In this document: one piece after another, positions 46,089 through 59,400 of the stretch
Layout: each line of letters begins with the position of its first letter
Position numbering within the stretch: the first letter of the stretch is position 1
Assembly: GCA_964030475.1 (NCBI GenBank)
Contig: CAXIPT010000002.1
Location: forward strand, 7,601,513-7,665,512
Reading direction: 5' to 3'
DNA: 64,000 nt
Source: Tethya wilhelma
Lineage: Eukaryota > Porifera > Demospongiae > Tethyida > Tethyidae
The notes under the pieces: generated by a model
Told to the model about the DNA's origin: nothing
What the model saw: only the letters and a program-made list of their open reading frames with translations
Database searches by the model: none
Program-made: the position numbers and the translations under genes

Positions 46089-48396
46089 TTAGTATTTGCA
46101 TGAGCATGAAGAGTAGGGGCACACAAGGTGAAGAGAACACGGAAGGTCAGAATTATAATTCTCTATAAAATTTTTCCAGAAGAATTCTTTGAGCCTTTGC
46201 TTCAGTGTGAGATAGGAGAGAGTAAGGTCGAGACATGTGTTGGGAACTTTATTCCATAGTTTAACTACTCTGTTAAAATAGAAGCTCTTGTCAAGTAATG
46301 TACGAGAACAGTTCGTCCTGAGATTGTTTTGGGAAGCTTGTCTTGTGTTAGTGGAAACAAAGCTAATGTGATCAGAGATGTTCATGTTGTCCTCGTTATC
46401 TTGCATGCTCTTAACCAAGAATAGAATATCCTGCAGTTCAAGCCAGCTGACAAGTGGAAGTAGATCAAGGGAAATGAACCTGTCCTTGTACTCCATGGTA
46501 CGATCGTTTAATTAGTATGAACTTAGTGGCTTTTCTTTGAACTCTTTCAATTCTAACAGTGTCTTTTATAAATCTGGGATGCAATAGAGGGCCACAATAA
46601 CTAAACTGTGACCGAACGAGGGAGAGATACAAAGCTTTCTTTTGGTGGGTGTTCGCAGTTGTAGAAGAAAAAACTCTACGGATTAGGAAAAGCGATCGAT
46701 AAGCTTTGATACACAGTCTGCTCTGGTGCTCTGACCAACTCAAATTGTCCTTAACTAAAATGCCGAGGTCTAGTTGTTCTGCAGAGGAACTAATGACATT
46801 GCCACACACTTGGTAGCTTAGCTGTTGTGACCTCTGAGGCTTGTTCGACATTCTGAGTGAGTGACACTTCCCTGCATGTAAATTTAGCCGAAGGAGATTT
46901 TCATGACACCATACCTCAATATCAAGTAGGTCAATTTGTAACAGGGCAGGATCAATTGAGGAACAGATCTGTTTAAGCAGTTTAACATCATCTGCAAAAA
47001 GTAGAGAGTCAGAGTAGTTTACTGGTTCCGGTAGATCATTAATGAAGATTAAGAAAAATAGTGGTCCGAGTATACTCCCTTGCGGGACACTTGAATACAC
47101 AGGTAGCTTGTCAGACTGATGGTTGTCAATTGAAACCAGGTGAACACGATTCTCAAGATAGTGTCTAAGCAGGTGCCAGAGAGGGCCCACAATACCTATT
47201 CTCCAGAGCTTGTAAAGCAATAGTTGGTGAGATACTGAGTCAAACGCTTTACTATAAAATCGAGATAAACTACATCTACCTCTTGTGTGTGATTGAGAGA
47301 TTCATGTATGAGAGAGTAGGCTTTAAGGAGATGTGCGAGACTTGATCTGCCCCGTGTGAACCCAAATTGTTCAGAGCTTATTTTTCTCTTAAGAAAGGGT
47401 ATCATTGCATCGTAAAGCAACCGTTCGAAGACTTTAGAAATGATACATAATAACGAAATGGGTCTGTAGTTTGATATAATCATTGGGTCACCTTTCTTTG
47501 GTACTGGTGTAATTTGGTGAGTTTTCCATTCATTTGGTATGGTGCAAGAATACAAACATGTCTGAAACAGTTGATACAGGGGTTCAGTTAGGGATTCTGC
47601 ACATGTTTTAAGTATACGAGGGTGAATTTCATCACAGCCCATTGACTTGGTTGGATCAATATTGCTTAGGATTTCAAATACTTCCGACCTGTTTATCAAG
47701 ACGGATGAGATGAATTCACTTGGAGGAGAATACACATTACTGCAGCTGTTGTTAGAGACATTGGAGTGTTTTGTTAGAGTAGAATTGAAGTATTCATTAA
47801 ACAGGCCATGCAGCAACAAGTTGGGGTTGGTCAATTATGTCACCATTATGCAGAATCTGGGTAACACTTTGTCTGCCATCCCGAAGCTCCTTAATGTGTT
47901 GATACAGTTTACGGGGATTATGACGAAAAGTCAACGTAATCTGCTGGAGATGTTTTCCTTTGGCTCCTGCAATTAGTTGTTGCAGTTTCATCTCTGCATC
48001 CTCCAGCTTAGTTCTGCTGCTCTCAGATGGATGTTTCCTGTGGCGGCGCCGTATGGTGCAAACACAATTGATTTGGTGCCTAATTTTTCCGTTGAACCAA
48101 GAAGGTTGATTAGATTTAGGGTTTGTGATTTTGGGTATGAAACAGTCCCGCGCGTATAGGATTGTGCTCTTTAGTTGAGTCCAAGTGGTTTCTACATCCC
48201 CTGGGTATGTAGTGTCTAGGAATTCGTCATATAGAAACTCATCCAACGATGAGAAGTTTCCTTTGGAATATAGAAACTTTTCAGTGTTGTGGGTGGCTTT
48301 GCGAGTATCATTAACTTTGTAGTTGAATGAGACAATTAAGGTGATGATCTGACGGAGAGGACTGGATATTAACATTTGATAGTTTGGAAGGAGCAT
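46089..48396 (-). pseudogene. LINE copy 2 ORF2: endonuclease tail and reverse transcriptase
   Basis: Four overlapping frames together read as one RT: 48396-47797 (linker, WFNGKIRHQINC), 47834-47196 (PVPKKGDPMIISNYRPISLL, then RKISSEQFGFTRGRSS), 47220-46465 (SSVPQGSILGPLFFLIFIND and the catalytic block LLFADDVKLL) and 46496-46089 (C-terminal region, SFYFNRVVKLWNKVP). The catalytic FADD is intact, but frame breaks separate the parts. Non-LTR RTs copy element RNA at the nicked target in the nucleus. Confidence 0.85.
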
Positions 48397-48923
48397 TCAT
48401 TATAACAACATCTAGAGTGTTTCCCTGTCTGTGGGTAGGGACATTAATGATTTGTGTTAAGTTTTTGCTGAAGAGAGTATTGCATAAATCATCAGAGATT
48501 CCTGTGGGTGCTGAGTAAGTAGGCCAGTCAATTTCAGGTGAATTTAAGTCTCCTACAAGTAAGATATTGTATTGGTCGGATGGTAGTGAGTTTACGAATT
48601 GTATTAGGCATCTCCTGCGTGAGTCAGATTGAGGGGTTGTTGGGGGAATGTAAGTACATGTTAGTAGTGTTTTTGTAGATGTTCCAAAATTAAGCTCAAT
48701 TGTAATGAGTTCCAGTGATTAAGTGGTTAAGACACCACCTCCTCTATTCCCTCTATCTCGGCGATATGTTATAGTTTTGTGGAAGAATTTCACCGTTAAG
48801 AATTGAGTGGTGTAACCATGTTTCAGTTATACAGCAAATGTCAATTTGTTTACTCAAGATCAATGGAATTAGAAAATCAATTTTGTTTACTAAGCTACGT
48901 GCGTTCCATAAAAGAATTGATAG

Positions 48924-49932
48924 TCAACATTCAGAGGAGGGATTTTCAGCAGTGTTCACTGACTGAGCATCTAGTGTAGCGTGGTTAGTTACATTGTAGG
49001 TAAGGTTTCTGACAGATCCATGTTCTTGTTCGTCTAGGTATAATGACTTGCCTCTTAATTTGATTTGCTTTCTGTCAATGCCCTTTTGTATCAAATCCCA
49101 CCTTTTTTGTAGTAGGACCCGTTGAATCTTCTGCTGCTCGATGGTCATGTCTGGCTTGACAGAAACTCCTACTCCGAGTTTTGAGCGATTTGCTAGTATA
49201 GTGTGGACATCACTTATAGTGCAAAGGAGTGAGACTAGAATCAGTCTATTCTTTGATTCATTATATTTCCCGAGTCGTTTGCAATCTCTTACGCATGTAC
49301 TGGGAACTTCAGGTGATATGTCTTGAATGACCTCGCACACTTGTTGGAAATCTTTTAGCTGTCGTTGCGTTCTGTTTGTTCCCATCTCGCTCTCATGGAT
49401 ACCAAACATAACAATATTGAAACGCTTCTCTTTGATTCCTTGTGCTGTAGGCTGTTGCGTAGATGCAAAAGGCTGCGCGCCCTTGCAGTTGCCTTGGCCT
49501 GCGGGTGGTGCATGATGAGCCTCGCTCTCAGTGCCAGAGGCAGTGGGGGCCATCTGGTTGGTTTTAAGAGCCTTACGAAGATGGAGGATCTCAGACTTTA
49601 AGGCTGTCACTTCTTGTTTAAGATTTGCAATAGTTTGCTCTTGTTCTTGGCAACAGCTCCCACGGCAGTAGTGACAAAAGAAATGAGACAAGTTGTCCAG
49701 TTTCTCAAAGGCGTTCTGGCTCATGCCTGCATAGACTCGGTGAATCCACCCTTAATTGGCAGTCACCTTCGCAGAAGACAGAGTCCTCTATCTCGTCTTT
49801 AATATCCTCCAAACAAACGACGCATTTTTCACGGTCAACAGCAGGGGCTGCGGTAAGATTCTTAGCAGGAGCTTTCCTGGCACTCTTACTGGCTGTTGGC
49901 TTGCTGGCGTTTGCTTTCTTCTTTGGAGCCAT
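48924..49932 (-). pseudogene. LINE copy 2 ORF1
   Basis: Starts at ATG 49932 like copy 1. Frame 49932-49705 holds the basic start and zinc-finger half (CVVCLEDIKDEIEDSVFC). Frame 49724-48924 holds the rest of the finger (FFCHYC), the coiled coil and the RRM-like domain. The shift near 49720-49760 falls in the same region as the break in copy 1. Confidence 0.75.
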
Positions 49933-51117
49933 AGCTTGTTATCTAGAAGTATTTATGTCTGTCTAGTATCTATAGATATTAATTCATGTAGTTATGTTCC
50001 TTCCTTAGTGGCATATTGTATTACACCTGAATCACGTTATAGTATTGCATGAACTAAGTTGAGTTATAATCATACAAATCCTGTAGTACTTTCATTGTTA
50101 CCGACTCTATTCTGACGTCTTGTATACAGCTTTTGATAACACTAAACAAAAGCTGTAATGCCAGGCTAGAAACATGGGGCAGATGGGAGGACTAAAATGT
50201 ATGTCCCTCTCCATGGACCAGGGCTGAGGCTGCTCCTGATTCTTAACTTCTAGCATCTTGAATTTCAGAACGAAAATGGAAGCCACATGACCATTGTGAC
50301 ACTGTAAAAACTTCAAAGATTCAGTGCATACCAACAGAGCAGGATGGTAGAGTAGCCAGCTACCCTACATATATCGATATGTCTGACTATGGGGGTTTCA
50401 GTCTTAAAGCAAGACAACAGATATTAAGCAGTGGCATTGGCATGGCATAGCATGCACATAAAGAGGTACATATGCTGATAATTTATTAACAAAAGATAAT
50501 TATGTTTCACTGCTACCTCCGATTGCAAAGTGCATGGCTGTAACTACCCGATTTTTAATTTTCTACTTTTTACAGTACTAAGAAGGTCTGGGCCGTATAC
50601 AAGCCTGACAAGTATATACACAGTCTCATTATAGCTTATATTAATATAGTTCATAACTAGTAAATCTTCTTGGTTTACAATTATTGAGTCACAATTTTAG
50701 AGTAGGAATTTGTAGAATTTCTAACCATAGCTAGTGTTGGCATGTATTTTAATAAAGGGTCCACAATTAAATTTCTACTATAAATCTCACTACATACCAG
50801 ATTTGCTTTTGAGTACTTGGTTTCTCACAACAAATCACAGTTGGAATTATTATACTACTCACATGTAAACTTGGAAGGCTCTTCAAGTGACTCTAGTCTT
50901 CAATTGGAATGATGTTCTGGCCAGAACACATATAGTTTCACCAAATGATCCTGAAATAGAGTATCAGAGCCTTAACTTAAGGCACAACACATCAGGTCTT
51001 CCCACTCACATCAAATCGAACTGTCTCAGAAACTAGATGTTATTTTCACTAACAGGACAGCCTCCCGGAATCTGGTGCCACACCTCCACACGTGACTAGA
51101 GTCAGAGCTAACTGACT

Positions 51118-51847
51118 TAGATCTACTTGAAAAGCATTTCCAGAGAACCAAAATGTGTTGAGCCAATTTTGACAGCACAAAGTAACTCCTTTTCATAGGT
51201 ACTACATTCCTTGATACTTGTTTACATCACAAATAAGCCTAAACAAAAGGTAGAAAAAGTGGAAACTGAGAGTATAAATTCAATGTAGCCATTTTCATGT
51301 AGAGTTCAAAGGTCATTAATTATCCACGTGGCATTTAATGCGCATGCGCATTAGCTGCTTTAGCAGACAATGTAGCTTCTAATCAGATAACTCAAGCTTT
51401 TTGTAGGGACTAACCAGTCTCTGATAGTCTCCTCACTGTAGTGTTGAAAAAAGTGAATGAACAAGCAGTAAAAATTTTCAAAAAATAAGCAGTGTAGGAA
51501 TGGGCAGTGCTGTAAAAAGCGTTGGAACAAGGAATGATCTCAATTTCGGCACATGACTACTTCATTTTTTGTGCCCAAGTCTTGGCTGGTAATCTAATCC
51601 TGCCTGCTATACTTTATTCTACTTTTTAGCCAAATGATATAGGATTGGCAGGAATTTGAACTATTAAAATGTGAGCTATTCAAGTACAGATCATGCATTC
51701 TTTGAACCATTTACAACAATTAGCTATGAGGGATCAAAAATGAAAATGAAGTAGTCATGTGCCGAAATTGAGACCATTCCTTGTTCCAACGCTTTTTACA
51801 GCACTGCCCATTCCTACACTGCTTATTTTTTTGAAAATTTTTACTAT
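51118..51847. mobile_element. repeat B (partial) plus A, reverse orientation
   Basis: B in reverse (about 51118-51471) lacks its outer 300 bp; A follows at 51472-51847. With 44972-45986 this forms A-B-LINE-B'-A', two inverted units around the LINE. Confidence 0.75.
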
Positions 51848-52045
51848 CTGATACTTGTAATTATACTAGTGTACACTCAGGATGGGTGATACAGGGAAGT
51901 CAGGGCTCTTGGACAGATGGACCTGAATGGGAGAATATGGAGTTGTTACAGCAGTTTGAACTGGGACTTTAAGGTTATTTCCTGTTGGTCCAATTAATGG
52001 TCTAGACCCCATCAGCAAGGGTAGCTGGAACTAGAGGACTGGAGG

Positions 52046-52160
52046 TGTCCACTGCATGGAGTAATACACTTCTCATCAACCTAGTTGTGCCAGAATTCAA
52101 TCAGAGTCTTGCCTAATTATATTGTTTCCTTACTTTTTAGAGCATTACCCATACCTTCCA
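52046..52160 (-). pseudogene. relic of a third MIB/HERC2-type gene
   Basis: The sequence ACTGCATGGAGTAATACACT followed by TCTCATCAACCT matches the second MIB/HERC2 exon of G1 and G2 at about 33 of 36 positions (G2, 38863-38899). A weaker match to the adjoining exon (TTTTTAGAGCATTACCCA against TTTTAGTAGCATCCCA) follows at the right spacing. The copy is too decayed to be functional. It indicates that the G1/G2 family once extended further along this region. Confidence 0.55.
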
Positions 52161-52749
52161 GGGTTTCATCTCTATAGGATTATACATGGGGGTTGTGACC
52201 ACTCCCACTTCCTGTCCTCTCTTTCTAAATGTCATATTTTGTCAGAATATTGTATTTGTCTTGGCAAACTGCTTTGAAACTTGGTCATACAAACTTTATT
52301 ACGTAGAAACATGAGAGAAATAGGCCTGAACATTCAACTCTGCATTCACAAAAGTATGTATTTTTGTCTGTAGCCACACCCACAAATAATTATTATTCCA
52401 TTTTGATTTTCACAACTTATACCTATTGCAATAATATGATGGTTGTTTAGCTTGCATGGTCTTCCAGTCACTAAGCATAGTTAAAACACAAAGGGGTAAA
52501 CCTTTAATTATATCTTTAACTTCCTTAAAATTTGAGGCATTCTTATAACTACACTGAATCATATGAGTTATCTAAACAATGCAAATTGGTGTTACCAAAT
52601 TACTACACATAACTATGATTTCCTCATACTTTGATAACATCAGAGTAAACTCATACTACTTGGTGCATACCCTATATGTATGTATAGTTCAGTTTTCTCT
52701 GACCATCTGAGTCTTGTTAAAGCTTAAGTTGACAGTGTGATATCAAGTT
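52161..52749. other. no recognisable gene
   Basis: Upstream flank of the small gene at 52750. AT-rich with no clear element or frame. A promoter must lie here if that gene is active, but I see no distinctive motif. Confidence 0.4.
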
Positions 52750-53082
52750 ATGGCTGCTTACAAAAAAGAACCAGGGTTGTTGTATATGCTTCAAGAACTG
52801 AACAAAGATGGAACACCTAATGGAAACTTTAAAGTTGGAACAACTGTGAATGCTGAAACAAGATTCAGGGATTTACAAACAGGGAACCCACGCCCTCTCT
52901 ACCCAAAACACCAACTGGAGGTGGGAGACAGATGGGGTGCTGAAGCAGCAGCTAAAGAGCAGCTTGCTCCATATGAATCACCCCTTGGAGGTGGCTCAGA
53001 GTGGTATGTCAAGCCCCAGAATAAAAATTGGGATGACTTTCAAACAATGCTCTACAACATTGCCAGAAGATTCAGGGGCTGA
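52750..53082 (+). CDS. small intronless T5orf172/GIY-YIG-like protein
   Basis: ATG at 52750, TGA at 53082, 110 residues without introns. The layout fits T5orf172, a branch of the GIY-YIG nuclease superfamily: LLYMLQEL, then FKVGTTVNAETRFRDLQTG with the Y-x-G-type strand and conserved R, then a central E (AEAAAKEQL), then GGGSEWYVKP with E-W near the end. The usual GIY and YIG words are degenerate (LLYML, FKVGT), so activity is uncertain. The superfamily is common in phages, large DNA viruses and bacteria, and appears in scattered eukaryotes. Lack of introns among intron-rich genes is compatible with recent acquisition or retroposition, but no tail or duplication is clear. Confidence 0.65.
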   Translation: MAAYKKEPGLLYMLQELNKDGTPNGNFKVGTTVNAETRFRDLQTGNPRPLYPKHQLEVGDRWGAEAAAKEQLAPYESPLGGGSEWYVKPQNKNWDDFQTMLYNIARRFRG

Positions 53083-53438
53083 CTGCAATGAATTGAGTGC
53101 GTATACTATGACACTGTGTGACACTAGCAAAATACATTTTATGGTATGAACTTAATTGTATGCATGTATGCATACATGACACTGTATTTTAATTATATTA
53201 TAAAATTTATTATTGTAAAGCTCATTAAGAATAATTATTAAGTTATTAATTATACCCTAAACTTACTAACGCCTGCCAATACAATAAATATAGTAAGTGT
53301 TGATTGAAACGGTGATGCTTGTGGTTTATTATACTGATTCAGAATTCATAGTAAATTATTCAGTTAATGAATTATCTGGCATTGCATAGTATCATTATGG
53401 GCCACTTAATATAATGAAATTTAAAACAGAAATTGATA
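53083..53438. other. convergent 3' region
   Basis: AT-rich space between the small plus-strand gene and the 3' end of the minus-strand TRMT10 gene. AATAAA words occur on the plus strand (ACAATAAATATAG near 53281), a candidate poly(A) signal. Confidence 0.4.
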
Positions 53439-56400
53439 TTAACTTGGTTCTTTATCTGTTGATGCTATGTTTGTCAATTTTGTTAACTTTCTCTCAGGTA
53501 TGACATCATAGAATGCTTTCCTCCAGTCTCCATTAGCAGAGAATGAAAGTAGAATCTCAAATACTGGGGTAATGTTCAGTAGATCATTACAACTGATTAT
53601 TAACAACTATAATACATACCGTGATTTACAGCCAAAACTTTTCTTCCATTCATTTCAATGAACTTAGAAATAGGTAATTGAGCATGTTGTACGCCTAGCT
53701 CCACTGCCTTCTCATAGCAATAGCCCTTCACATAGTATACAAAGAAAGGGTCGATTAGCCCATATTAGTATACCATTTATGGGTATAGTTTAGTCATTTA
53801 TCACACTATTACAATCAGCAAATTAAATGAATATTGATGCCTTATAGCAGAAAAGTTTAGCAACGTTTAACTTTCACCAGTGTCTCTCGTCGGGCGTTTT
53901 GGCTGTTAACTTTTACGGATGAGCTGTGCGAATAATAACTTTCATGGATGGATCGTGATCCACAAAAGAAAATACAAAATCTAGACTCTGCATAACTTTT
54001 CAACTATAATATAGTTGGAAAGTTTTGCAGGGTCTATGATCTATGATATGATGATCTATGATCTATGATATTAATATATGGTATAATTATGCAAATTTAA
54101 AGAAATAACTAAGTTCTATTAATTAATACAAGGAGTGTGTATCACTTCGCTCGCCACGCTCCTTGCTTGTGTATCATACTGATGTTTACTGCTAGATCTG
54201 TGCACAGGCATCTGTATAATAGTGAAATCCAATGACATGTCTGCAAGCATTTTTTAGCCAGGCCAGCTCAGCAATATTTACTTACTATGTGCATGATGTC
54301 ACAAACGACTCTTTTCCGACTTCTGCTATTTTTGCAATGAGCTGGCAAAGAAATTCGTTATCTGGCTAGCTGTGTTTCGTGTACAGTGACAGAGAAGCAG
54401 ACTCCTAGTAGTGAGTGTTCTCACCTCAATATGTTTCGTTGTGAAAGATTGGCTCCCATATCGCACTTCTTTCTCAGATATGGATGCCACTAGTAAGCCT
54501 CGTCAGCGATCTTAAAAACAGTTAACCATACTTGTATCGGTTGTTGTTTTATCCTAAGCTAGCACTGTATAAGCTAGCTTTCTAGACACTCTTTTCCTAG
54601 CTTTTATTCTCCACAGTCCAGAAGCTTTTAGCTCAAGGTTGCATCATTTCCGGTGACCCTCTATAACACACGGATACACGGACAGACAAAACTTTGCTTA
54701 TAAGATTTCAGTAGCATGCAGATAATGACCTTGTGATGGTTGTGATCGACTAATCCTCCAATCACATAGCACTTGTTCGAATCAAGATCTGTCAGTAAGA
54801 GAGTATCAATACATTAACTAAACCCAAGGTATGCAGGCATGCATACTTGTAAAGCCATCACATAATTATAATTGTCTATACTTTTCTCTATAATACCTTC
54901 AAGAATGTTAGAAGATTCTGATGTTAGAAAAACAACACTGTCTTTCCCAAATTCCTCAATAAAACCATTGGAACGAACATGAATCTGAAGTTAAAAGTAA
55001 AGTAAAAGTATAAGTTTAGAAAAAAACATTAATTGTACCCATGAACCAGACAAGATATGAAAGTGTGACATAAGCCACCAGTTTTGATCACTCCGCTTTG
55101 AGCATCTATATATATGGCTAGTAATACTTAAGCTTACAATTTTTAGTTTTCACGTTGCGATAGACATCATGCACTGGGCAAAATTGGTATAAAGCATTAA
55201 AATTCTATACCTACATGATTTTTTTTACATGTTTTTGTACTTCCCCTAGCTGCCCATGGATATTTAGGAAAATAAATACTAGATAAATATGATTCTGAAG
55301 TCTGATGGAATAAACGGGTAAACATCATTATTTTTTCTTAAAAAATGAGCTGCATTAACACCATGCAATGGCTTAACCTAAACAAGGTATTTATACATGT
55401 TACTAAACCCAATGATTGGGGATCAAGACACATACACTTGTGCATGCACTCCATATATACTCTAGACATGTATTTAAGTATTATGTTAGAACATGCATAT
55501 GCCTACTAAGGGTGTTATCGAAGGTAATGTTAAGTAGACTGGAGTGTTTACCAATTTCCACTTTTGAGCTGTTTGAGTGCAGTTTTGAACTGAGCAAGAG
55601 ACTATAGTCAACTTCGAAGATTATATAATTATGCCAAAATTCACACTAACAGAAAACAAATTATCTATACGAGGGAAGTAACACTAAGATTGTCTTCTTG
55701 AAGTCTTTTGAAGTATATTTGAAGCATTGGAATATAAATCTTTTCAGAGTGTTGAACGGCACCCCAGGGTAGTATGAGGGCCGGGGGAAATGAGGGAAAT
55801 ATGACCATAGTGCCCTCTGTTTCCCCCTTTCCAATAAGCATACAGTGGCGTATCCAGGATTTCAGTCATAGGGGTGCTGATACAATGCGGGTGCGGAGCA
55901 CCCGGAAATTTTGGGGTAGCCATGCCCACTTTTTTGCATCACGTGAGCAAAATTATTAATACTTATTCATGCGATCGTACCTGAGATGGCACCGTGTTCC
56001 GCAGTTTTTTCGGCTTTTTTTCTGATCTTATGTAAAATTTCACTCTTGAAAGTGAATTTAAAGTCTTATCAGCTTATATTTTATTTATTTCGAGCATAAT
56101 TCATGGAACTGCACTTGTCTTGAGCGCTGCTTTTACGCGCAATGACATCATTTTTTTCTGAGCCAGGGGTGAGCACCATGCTGGATACGCCACTGGCATA
56201 TAAGATATAAGCAGTTTTGTGTACGTAGCACAACAGGTGTGACTACTTTTTGGTTAATAAATAATTTATGTACATATATTGAATCCCTGTTTTCAGGGCA
56301 GATTGAGATACTCCAATGTTAGACGACTCACTGGAAAAAATTTTTGTTGCCATAGCAACCATATTCACCACCGCATAATTAATTATTCATAAGAATTCAA

Positions 56401-59400
56401 TAAATCTTAATTATTCATGATATGCATGTCACATGACCAAATTAACTGGACTAACATGTTGAGGCAAGTTTAGTGAACATCTGTATGTGTTGCCATGGTA
56501 ATATAGGCCATATCAATGTATATTGAGGATGTTTTTAAACTCTAGATATGTTAGTGTTGTGTATCAAGTTGTTCTACCCATGGTATATTAGTGATTCACC
56601 CACTGTATGGATCGAGTATGCCTTCATACCAAAAAGATCAAGCTCTTCAAGCTATCAACACAAAGTGCACCACTATATCTACCATCATCTTAGAAACAAT
56701 GATGTAAGTATTATAGGACCACTGCCTCATCGACTGGAACACCCCAGTGACCCAGAGTATGCCCCACTGTTAGAAAACGTAGATGGCACACAATGGAACT
56801 AAATGTAACATCATGTTTATTTTAGGCTTGAATCAAAACTAACTAAGTTGCTACATAGTCAATCACGCACCATTATCATTACGCATTCCTGCTACAAGAC
56901 AGTTATCATACGTACGGTAGTACGTATAGTAGGAATGGGCCGACCGCCCCATAGACACCATACAAAATGTTGGCCACTATAAAAATCTAGTCAAACAAAA
57001 TTAAACCTTCAAAGTTGCTAAGAGTTCTTACTGACAGATTACCAACTGCATGCAAGGCCTAAAACTCACAAAAACTTTCCTCAGCACTCGTAGAGAGTGC
57101 TAATGGGAAGCCACCATAGTGCCATTTTTGTCCTAACGTACGTACGTACGTACTTTCTGACTGAAAGCTTTGAAACTTGGTGTATAAATTCATGTACTAC
57201 AATGCAGCCATCTTTGCAGTTAGAGTTCAAAGGTCATTACCCACGTGGCATTATTATGCACATGCGCATTAGCCTCCAGTAGTAAGTAGCTGCTACTCAA
57301 GCTTTTTGTAGGGACTAACCAGTCTCTAATAGTTTCCACACTGTAGTGTTGAAAAAAGTGAATGAACAAGTAGTATAAATTTCAAAAAAATGAAAAGTGT
57401 AGGAATGGGCAGTGCGGTAAAAAGTATTGGAACAAGGCATGCATGTCTCAATTTCGGCACATGACTACTTCATTTTTATGCCCAACTCTTGGCTGGCAGT
57501 CCAGTTTTAAGTTACCTGTCAATTATAGTTTACTCTACTGCTTAGCCAACTGATTAGTAGAATTAAGAAGCTATGTTATACATACAAATCATTGCACTTA
57601 CGACTCAAAGGATCCATGTGAGGGACCAAGAATAAAAATGAAGTAGTCATGTGCCGAAATTGAGACATGCATGCCTTGTTCCAATACTTTTTACCGCACT
57701 GCCCATTCCTACACTTTTCATTTTTTTGAAATTTATACTATAATAACAATTTTTACTTAAGAAGAACAAGTTATACAATATAGTAAGAAATTTTCGAAGA
57801 GTAGACGTCTATATAAATTTCAAGGTTTTCGATTCGTGAAAATTATCAGATTCATTTGCAATATATGGGGTGGGGCTGCTTGATCCTTGAAAATAAAATT
57901 GAAAAAATTTCGGTGATTGACTTTCAGGCAAAATTTTTATTCGCTCAAAAGTTTCTAGCTATTGAATTTCTGTAGGCAAATTGCAACAAGACAATTATAG
58001 TACATGAACAATCTGAAACCAATTTAAGTCACTAAACATGTTCATAAATGGAACACTTTAGAAAACATCCCAGTTTTTGTTTGGATTAACTGGTATGATG
58101 TTTGCTTTTTTAGCAAATGAAAACTTTCATAATTGTATTATACATTTTAGGGCTGCACCATTTTGAACTTAGTCCAAACATATCCTTGTGCTATTAAACG
58201 CCATTTATGCAGAAGAAGCTCAAAAGCAATATTACAGTATGCAAGACGTAGTATTAATAGTTCTTATAATTTTGTGCTGTTCATTTAGAACTGCTGGAGC
58301 AATTTTTTATGATCAAGATAACCAACAATTATTACCAAATGGCTGCCCTCCTTGGACCATTGACTCTGGCAACAATACCTGCAAATGTATTTACAACAGT
58401 GATCTTAGAGGATTGGTCGAGTGCTACAATGACAGCAAAACAGTAAGTTTACCATTTTGCTATTGTATGGCTTATAATGACAAGTATAAAAGAATTGTTG
58501 TGGGTTATTGTGATATTCGGTGCTATCTTCCAAGAAATAGCCCATCTCGCTTCATAGCAGCAGGAATGAACCATCGATACAAAATTGTTACTGGACAAGT
58601 GATACAACTGAGTTGAATTTGTACTTGTGTAGCGATCTTGAGATGAATCGTGAAGGCCAACTATGTGGTCATTGCATTCAAGACCATGCTCTTCCAGTGT
58701 ACTCATACAGTGTGGGTTGCATTACGTGTTCAAAACAAACATTAAAGAATGTACTGAAGTATCTTGCTATTGCATATCTCCCGCTCACAGCATTCTATAT
58801 ATTGGCAATAGTATTTAGATTTTCTGTCACTTCTGGAGCAAGCAATGCATTCATATTCACTAGCCAAATGTTCGTTTTAACAGGGTTAGAACAAATGACT
58901 ACTATGCTAAGTAAAGTACACAACAAGTACATTCAACAAATGGTCCCAACAATATTAAGTTTCTATGGAATTTGGAACCTGGATTTCTTCCGTGCTGTGT
59001 ACACTCCATTTTGCATCCACCCCAGCATGACTATTCTTGAGACACTAACTATAGATTATGGCATTGCTGTTTATCCATTGCTGTTAATTCTATTCACATA
59101 CATTTTGGTCAGGCTTCATGATTGCTACAGCACTGTTGTACGACTGTGTAAACCATTTTATTACTGCTTCATGAAAATAAGAAACAACTGGGATATCAAA
59201 ACTTCTCTGATTGAAACATTTGCTACTTTTCTTTTACTCTCTTATGTCAAAATTTTAAACACATCATTCATGTTACTGAGCTCTGTTTCACTCTATGACA
59301 CCAATGGCACTCAGCTTCCACAGAGGTACCTACAGAGTGACAGTACAGTAAAATTTCTTAGTAGACATCATGCTCCCTATGCAGCACTAGCTCTGATCAT

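Larger units (their letters stand above)
45987..51110 (-). mobile_element. LINE copy 2 (CR1/L2-like), near full length
   Basis: About 5.1 kb on the minus strand. 5' region 51110-49933; ORF1 49932-48924; ORF2 endonuclease about 48920-48370; RT and C-terminal region to 46089. It is near complete but broken by frameshifts (ORF1 near 49720-49760; ORF2 near 48350, 47800, 47230 and 46480) and deletions in the endonuclease, so it cannot move by itself. The copy in this window that retains the 3' end, it defines what copy 1 lacks. Confidence 0.85.

Noticed and set aside
54130..54164. AAGGAGTGTG...CACGCTCCTT as another micro-hairpin insertion
   Set aside because: The arms are only 10 nt with a mismatch and a 15-nt loop, and there is no flanking repeat. 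It could occur by chance.
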